DNA from: Bradyrhizobium sp. Ghvi
GTDB lineage: Bacteria > Pseudomonadota > Alphaproteobacteria > Rhizobiales > Xanthobacteraceae
NCBI RefSeq assembly: GCF_900115265.1
Contig: NZ_FOVU01000001.1
Span: forward strand, 1,089,001 to 1,153,000
Direction of reading: 5' to 3'
Length of the DNA stretch: 64,000 nucleotides
The stretch's first letter is position 1; each line of letters begins with the position of its first letter. Below the pieces are notes generated by a model. That model was not told where the DNA came from and made no database searches. It was given only the letters and a program-made list of their open reading frames with translations. Below, one piece after another: positions 61,143-64,000 of this stretch. The position numbers and the translations under genes are program-made.

Positions 61143-61982
61143 TTACTCGGAAGGCCGGTTGCGCTGGCGATCGCTGTAGAGCTTCATGATCGCCGCCGCG
61201 GTTTCCTCAATCGAGCGCCGCGTGACGTCCAGCAGCGGCCAATCGTGCTTGGCGCTCAGTTTGCGCGCAAACGCAACCTCCTCGGTCACCGATTGCTTGT
61301 CGGTATAGGTGTCGCTGCCGGATTCGGCGCCCATGGAGAGCAGGCGGTTCTGGCGAATCTGGATCAGGCGTTCCGGCGTCGCGTGAAGGCTGACCACCAG
61401 CGGCCGGGTCAGCGTCTCCAACTGCGCGGGCACGGGAATGCCTGGAACCAGTGGTACATTGGCGGTGCGGATGCCGCGATTGGCAAGATAGATCGACGTC
61501 GGCGTCTTCGAGGTGCGGGACACACCGACTAGGACGACGTCGGCCTCCTCGAGGCCTTCGACATGCTGGCCGTCGTCATGGATCATCGTGTAGTTCAGCG
61601 CGTCGATGCGCTTGAAATATTCGGCGTTGAGCACGTGCTGCGCGCCGACGCGGCCCGTGGTCGCCGCGCCAAGATAGGCTTCAAATAATTGCATGACCGG
61701 GCCGATGATCGAGAGGCTCGGAACATTGATCGTCTTGCACTTGTCCTCGAGTCTCGAAACCAGGTCCTTCTCCAGCAACGTGAACAGCACGATGCCGGGC
61801 GCTTCCTCGATTTCGTCGAGCACGCGGTCGAGCTGCTTCTGGCTGCGCACCAGCGGATAGACATGCTCGACCGGCGTGACGTTGGCGTATTGCGCGGCGA
61901 CGGCGCGCGCGACCGTGATCAGGGTCTCGCCGGTGGAGTCGGAGACGAGATGCAGATGGAAATAATTGCTCGAGGTCGGCAC
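61143..61982 (-). CDS. ppsR: Pyruvate, phosphate dikinase / PEP synthase regulatory protein (DUF299)
   Basis: A 279-residue bifunctional kinase/pyrophosphorylase of the DUF299 family, with [20 protein letters not shown] and the P-loop [20 protein letters not shown]. It controls PPDK or PEP synthase by reversible phosphorylation. The GTG at 61982 is chosen because similarity begins there; the frame upstream to 62312 runs through a regulatory region. This is the gene called RP001 beside the replication origin in Rickettsia and Caulobacter. Confidence 0.92.
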   Translation of the reverse strand: MPTSSNYFHLHLVSDSTGETLITVARAVAAQYANVTPVEHVYPLVRSQKQLDRVLDEIEEAPGIVLFTLLEKDLVSRLEDKCKTINVPSLSIIGPVMQLFEAYLGAATTGRVGAQHVLNAEYFKRIDALNYTMIHDDGQHVEGLEEADVVLVGVSRTSKTPTSIYLANRGIRTANVPLVPGIPVPAQLETLTRPLVVSLHATPERLIQIRQNRLLSMGAESGSDTYTDKQSVTEEVAFARKLSAKHDWPLLDVTRRSIEETAAAIMKLYSDRQRNRPSE

Positions 61983-62441
61983 AAAAACTCTTTGAATGTC
62001 GTTGGGTGGTTTGTGGATTTCTGTGGAGCTTAACCCCTCGGAAAGGGATGCGCGACACCACGGGCGGGATAAGTGCCGATTTTCTTCACACCGCTGCCCG
62101 TCAGAACAAGTCCGGCGCCATGCCGGGAGAGAAGCGGGATTGCGCGGACAACCCCCTTGATAAGCTGCCGACAAAAAGGCGCAAGCCTTTGAAGCGCGGC
62201 GGCTTATCTGAACGGGCCAGGTCTGCCCGGAACATGTTGAGGGATGTGAACAAGCGCGTGCGAACGCGCGGATGGCGTTGCGTGAGTCCAATCCACGGTC
62301 ACTCAGACTCAAACCTTTAAGAATCTAAGATTCTAGATTTGAGGAAGGCGCTACGGACGGATATGTGTGCAGGTGAGACCTTAACGAGTTCTTACTATCC
62401 CCAGACCGGCTGATGGCTGGGCGCAAAGTCGGACGCCGGAT
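61983..62441. other. Candidate chromosomal origin region (ppsR-hemJ gap)
   Basis: 459 bp between divergent ppsR and hemJ. Four CcrM sites (GANTC) are packed into 50 bp at 62284, 62306, 62321 and 62329. A locally AT-rich, palindromic stretch lies beside them (62316-62340, GAATCTAAGATTC). DnaA-box-like sequences are TGTGGATTT at 62012 and TGTGAACAA at 62245. In Caulobacter and Rickettsia the origin adjoins the ppsR homologue. This could also be just the divergent promoter region. Confidence 0.45.
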
Positions 62442-62876
62442 ATGTTTGAAGACGTCTATCTCTGGATCAAAGCGCTGCACGTGATCGCGGTCATCTCCTG
62501 GATGGCCGGCATGCTCTATCTGCCGCGGCTGTTCGTCTATCATTGCGAGGCCGAGATCGGCTCGAAACAGTCCGAAACCTTCAAGGTGATGGAACGCCGC
62601 CTGCTCAAGGCGATCATCAACCCCGCGATGATCATCACCTGGCTCGCCGGGCTTTACCTCGCCTGGTCGGGCCATTGGTTCACCTTCGGTTGGCTGCACG
62701 TCAAACTGGCAATGGTGCTCGCAATGTCCGCGGTCCACGGCTTTTTTTCCCGCTGGGTGAAGGATTTCGCTGCCGACCGGCGTCCCCGTAGCCAGAAATT
62801 CTTCCGGATTATCAATGAGGTGCCGACCGTCCTGATGATCATCATCGTCATCATGGTGATCGTGAAGCCGTTCTAA
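62442..62876 (+). CDS. hemJ: Protoporphyrinogen IX oxidase HemJ
   Basis: A 144-residue membrane protein of the HemJ family. Four helices, with the conserved histidine in [20 protein letters not shown] and [13 protein letters not shown], and basic residues in [19 protein letters not shown] C-terminal part. It oxidises protoporphyrinogen IX in heme synthesis in bacteria lacking HemG/HemY. It precedes rho. Confidence 0.92.
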   Translation: MFEDVYLWIKALHVIAVISWMAGMLYLPRLFVYHCEAEIGSKQSETFKVMERRLLKAIINPAMIITWLAGLYLAWSGHWFTFGWLHVKLAMVLAMSAVHGFFSRWVKDFAADRRPRSQKFFRIINEVPTVLMIIIVIMVIVKPF

Positions 62877-62910
62877 GCAGCAATCACGAACGATCGCTCA
62901 GCGCTTCGGC

Positions 62911-62939
62911 TTGCGGAGTGGGAAGCGATTTTCTATATT
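62911..62939 (+). promoter_or_regulatory. Sigma-70-type promoter of rho
   Basis: TTGCGG (62911-62916) and TATATT (62934-62939) with exactly 17 bases between. The rho ATG is 191 bp downstream, leaving a C-rich leader of about 185 nt. Confidence 0.5.
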
Positions 62940-62944
62940 ATCGA

Positions 62945-63130
62945 TATCCCACCCAACGCAGGCGGATGTGGTTGTGTCCGAGCTTTCCAGAGGCCGGACA
63001 CCGCATCAGGTTTGAAGCCCTACGGGCACTTAACCTTGCCAGACCTGCGGACCTTACCTGCACCTGCTCGCGTCCGCATTTCAGAGCCACCTCGCACCCC
63101 CTTCCAAGGTTACCCCACAGGACCACCCCA
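62945..63130 (+). promoter_or_regulatory. rho mRNA leader, C-rich
   Basis: The leader contains long C-rich, G-poor runs (63080-63130, e.g. CACCCCCTTCC and CCCCACAGGACCACCCC) of the kind that Rho loads on. Autoregulation by premature termination in the leader is known for E. coli rho; here it is inference from base composition. Confidence 0.35.
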
Positions 63131-64000
63131 ATGCGGGAAATCAAACTCGAAGACCTCAAGTCCAAAACGCCGGCCGAACTCGTCTCGTTTGCGGAGGAAA
63201 ATGGGGTCGAGAACGCCAGCACCATGCGCAAGCAGGAGCTGCTGTTCGCCATCCTCAAGCAACTCGCGCTGGCCGAGACCGACATTGTCGGCCAAGGCGT
63301 CGTCGAAGTGCTGTCCGACGGCTTCGGCTTCCTCCGCTCACCCGATGCCAATTATCTGCCGGGTCCGGATGACATCTACGTCTCGCCGTCGCAGATCCGC
63401 CGTTTCGGCCTGCGCACCGGCGACACCATCGAAGGCCACATTCGCAGCCCGAAGGAGGGCGAGCGCTATTTTGCGCTGCTGAAGGTCAATACGCTCAATT
63501 TCGAGGACCCGGAAAAGGCCAAGCACAAGGTCAATTTCGACAACCTCACACCGCTGTTTCCGAATCAGCGTTTCCGTATGGAAATCGACGATCCGACGCG
63601 GAAAGACCTGTCTGCGCGCGTGATCGACATCGTCGCGCCGATCGGCAAGGGCCAGCGCGCATTGATCGTGGCGCCGCCGCGCACCGGCAAGACCGTGCTG
63701 ATGCAGAACATCGCGCATTCGATCACGGCCAATCATCCCGACTGCTACCTGATCGTGCTGTTGATCGACGAGCGTCCGGAAGAAGTCACGGATATGCAGC
63801 GCTCGGTGAAGGGCGAGGTGGTGTCGTCGACCTTCGACGAGCCGGCGGTGCGTCACGTCCAGGTCGCCGAGATGGTGATCGAGAAGGCCAAGCGCCTCGT
63901 CGAGCACGGCCGCGACGTCGTCATCCTGCTCGATTCGATCACGCGGCTTGGCCGCGCCTACAACACGGTGGTGCCGTCATCTGGCAAGGTGCTGACCGGC
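63131..64000 (+). CDS. rho: Transcription termination factor Rho (3' end outside window)
   Basis: The first 290 of about 420 residues. N-terminal helical domain ([20 protein letters not shown]), RNA-binding cold-shock-like domain with [20 protein letters not shown], and the ATPase core: Walker [20 protein letters not shown] and Walker [16 protein letters not shown]. Rho is a hexameric RNA helicase that terminates transcription. Confidence 0.97.
   Translation, partial: MREIKLEDLKSKTPAELVSFAEENGVENASTMRKQELLFAILKQLALAETDIVGQGVVEVLSDGFGFLRSPDANYLPGPDDIYVSPSQIRRFGLRTGDTIEGHIRSPKEGERYFALLKVNTLNFEDPEKAKHKVNFDNLTPLFPNQRFRMEIDDPTRKDLSARVIDIVAPIGKGQRALIVAPPRTGKTVLMQNIAHSITANHPDCYLIVLLIDERPEEVTDMQRSVKGEVVSSTFDEPAVRHVQVAEMVIEKAKRLVEHGRDVVILLDSITRLGRAYNTVVPSSGKVLTG

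Overview
The window is high-GC alphaproteobacterial chromosome, most probably Bradyrhizobium or a close Nitrobacteraceae relative. This rests on gene content and order (dnaK-dnaJ-PmtA-like gene, hrcA-grpE/rph, cpaBCDE, the his-coaA block, hslV-hslU, ppsR-maf-coaE-dnaQ-secB, hemJ-rho) and on the palindromic intergenic repeats. No rRNA, tRNA or CRISPR array was seen.

Layout. 1-15.6 kb: housekeeping genes (Ada/Ogt-like DNA repair, gpmA, dapB, pyrF, dnaJ, dnaK with a sigma-32-type promoter, grpE, hrcA, rph, rdgB, hemW). 15.7-17.7 kb: an uncharacterised pair, a PLP-fold enzyme overlapping a helical protein with possible di-metal motifs. 17.8-21.7 kb: lppC-rsmI-yraN-gshB. 22-27.6 kb: Flp/Tad pilus genes cpaB-E, a TPR lipoprotein and a PilZ protein. 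27.8-40.7 kb: a comM (yifB) gene split in three by two integrated elements. 40.8-46.1 kb: a small exported protein, two hybrid histidine kinases and a zinc-ribbon protein. 46.1-51.1 kb: coaA and hisE-F-A-H-B on the minus strand. 51.3-55.5 kb: hslV...hslU and a membrane protein. 55.5-59.1 kb: Smr, MltA, Tim44-like and SecB. 59.1-64 kb: dnaQ-coaE-maf-ppsR, a candidate chromosomal origin, hemJ, and the start of rho.

The most interesting part is the comM locus. Two related elements (5297 and 6048 bp) sit about 540 bp apart inside one gene. Each carries, in order, a small basic ORF, a large serine recombinase and a ParB-like protein, all reading with comM, followed by unrelated cargo mostly on the opposite strand. 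Cargo of element 1 is a PIN-domain protein coupled to an unknown partner. Cargo of element 2 is a membrane protein, a HEPN-like protein and an Mrr-like nuclease. Joining the host sequence across both insertions restores an uninterrupted 512-codon comM, so both insertions are precise. The joined element ends give two attP-like sites that line up with each other: CATTGAC upstream, a central dinucleotide, then ATGCC, at identical spacing. The pair therefore looks like a small family of integrative elements specialised on comM, carrying exchangeable toxin- or defence-like cargo.
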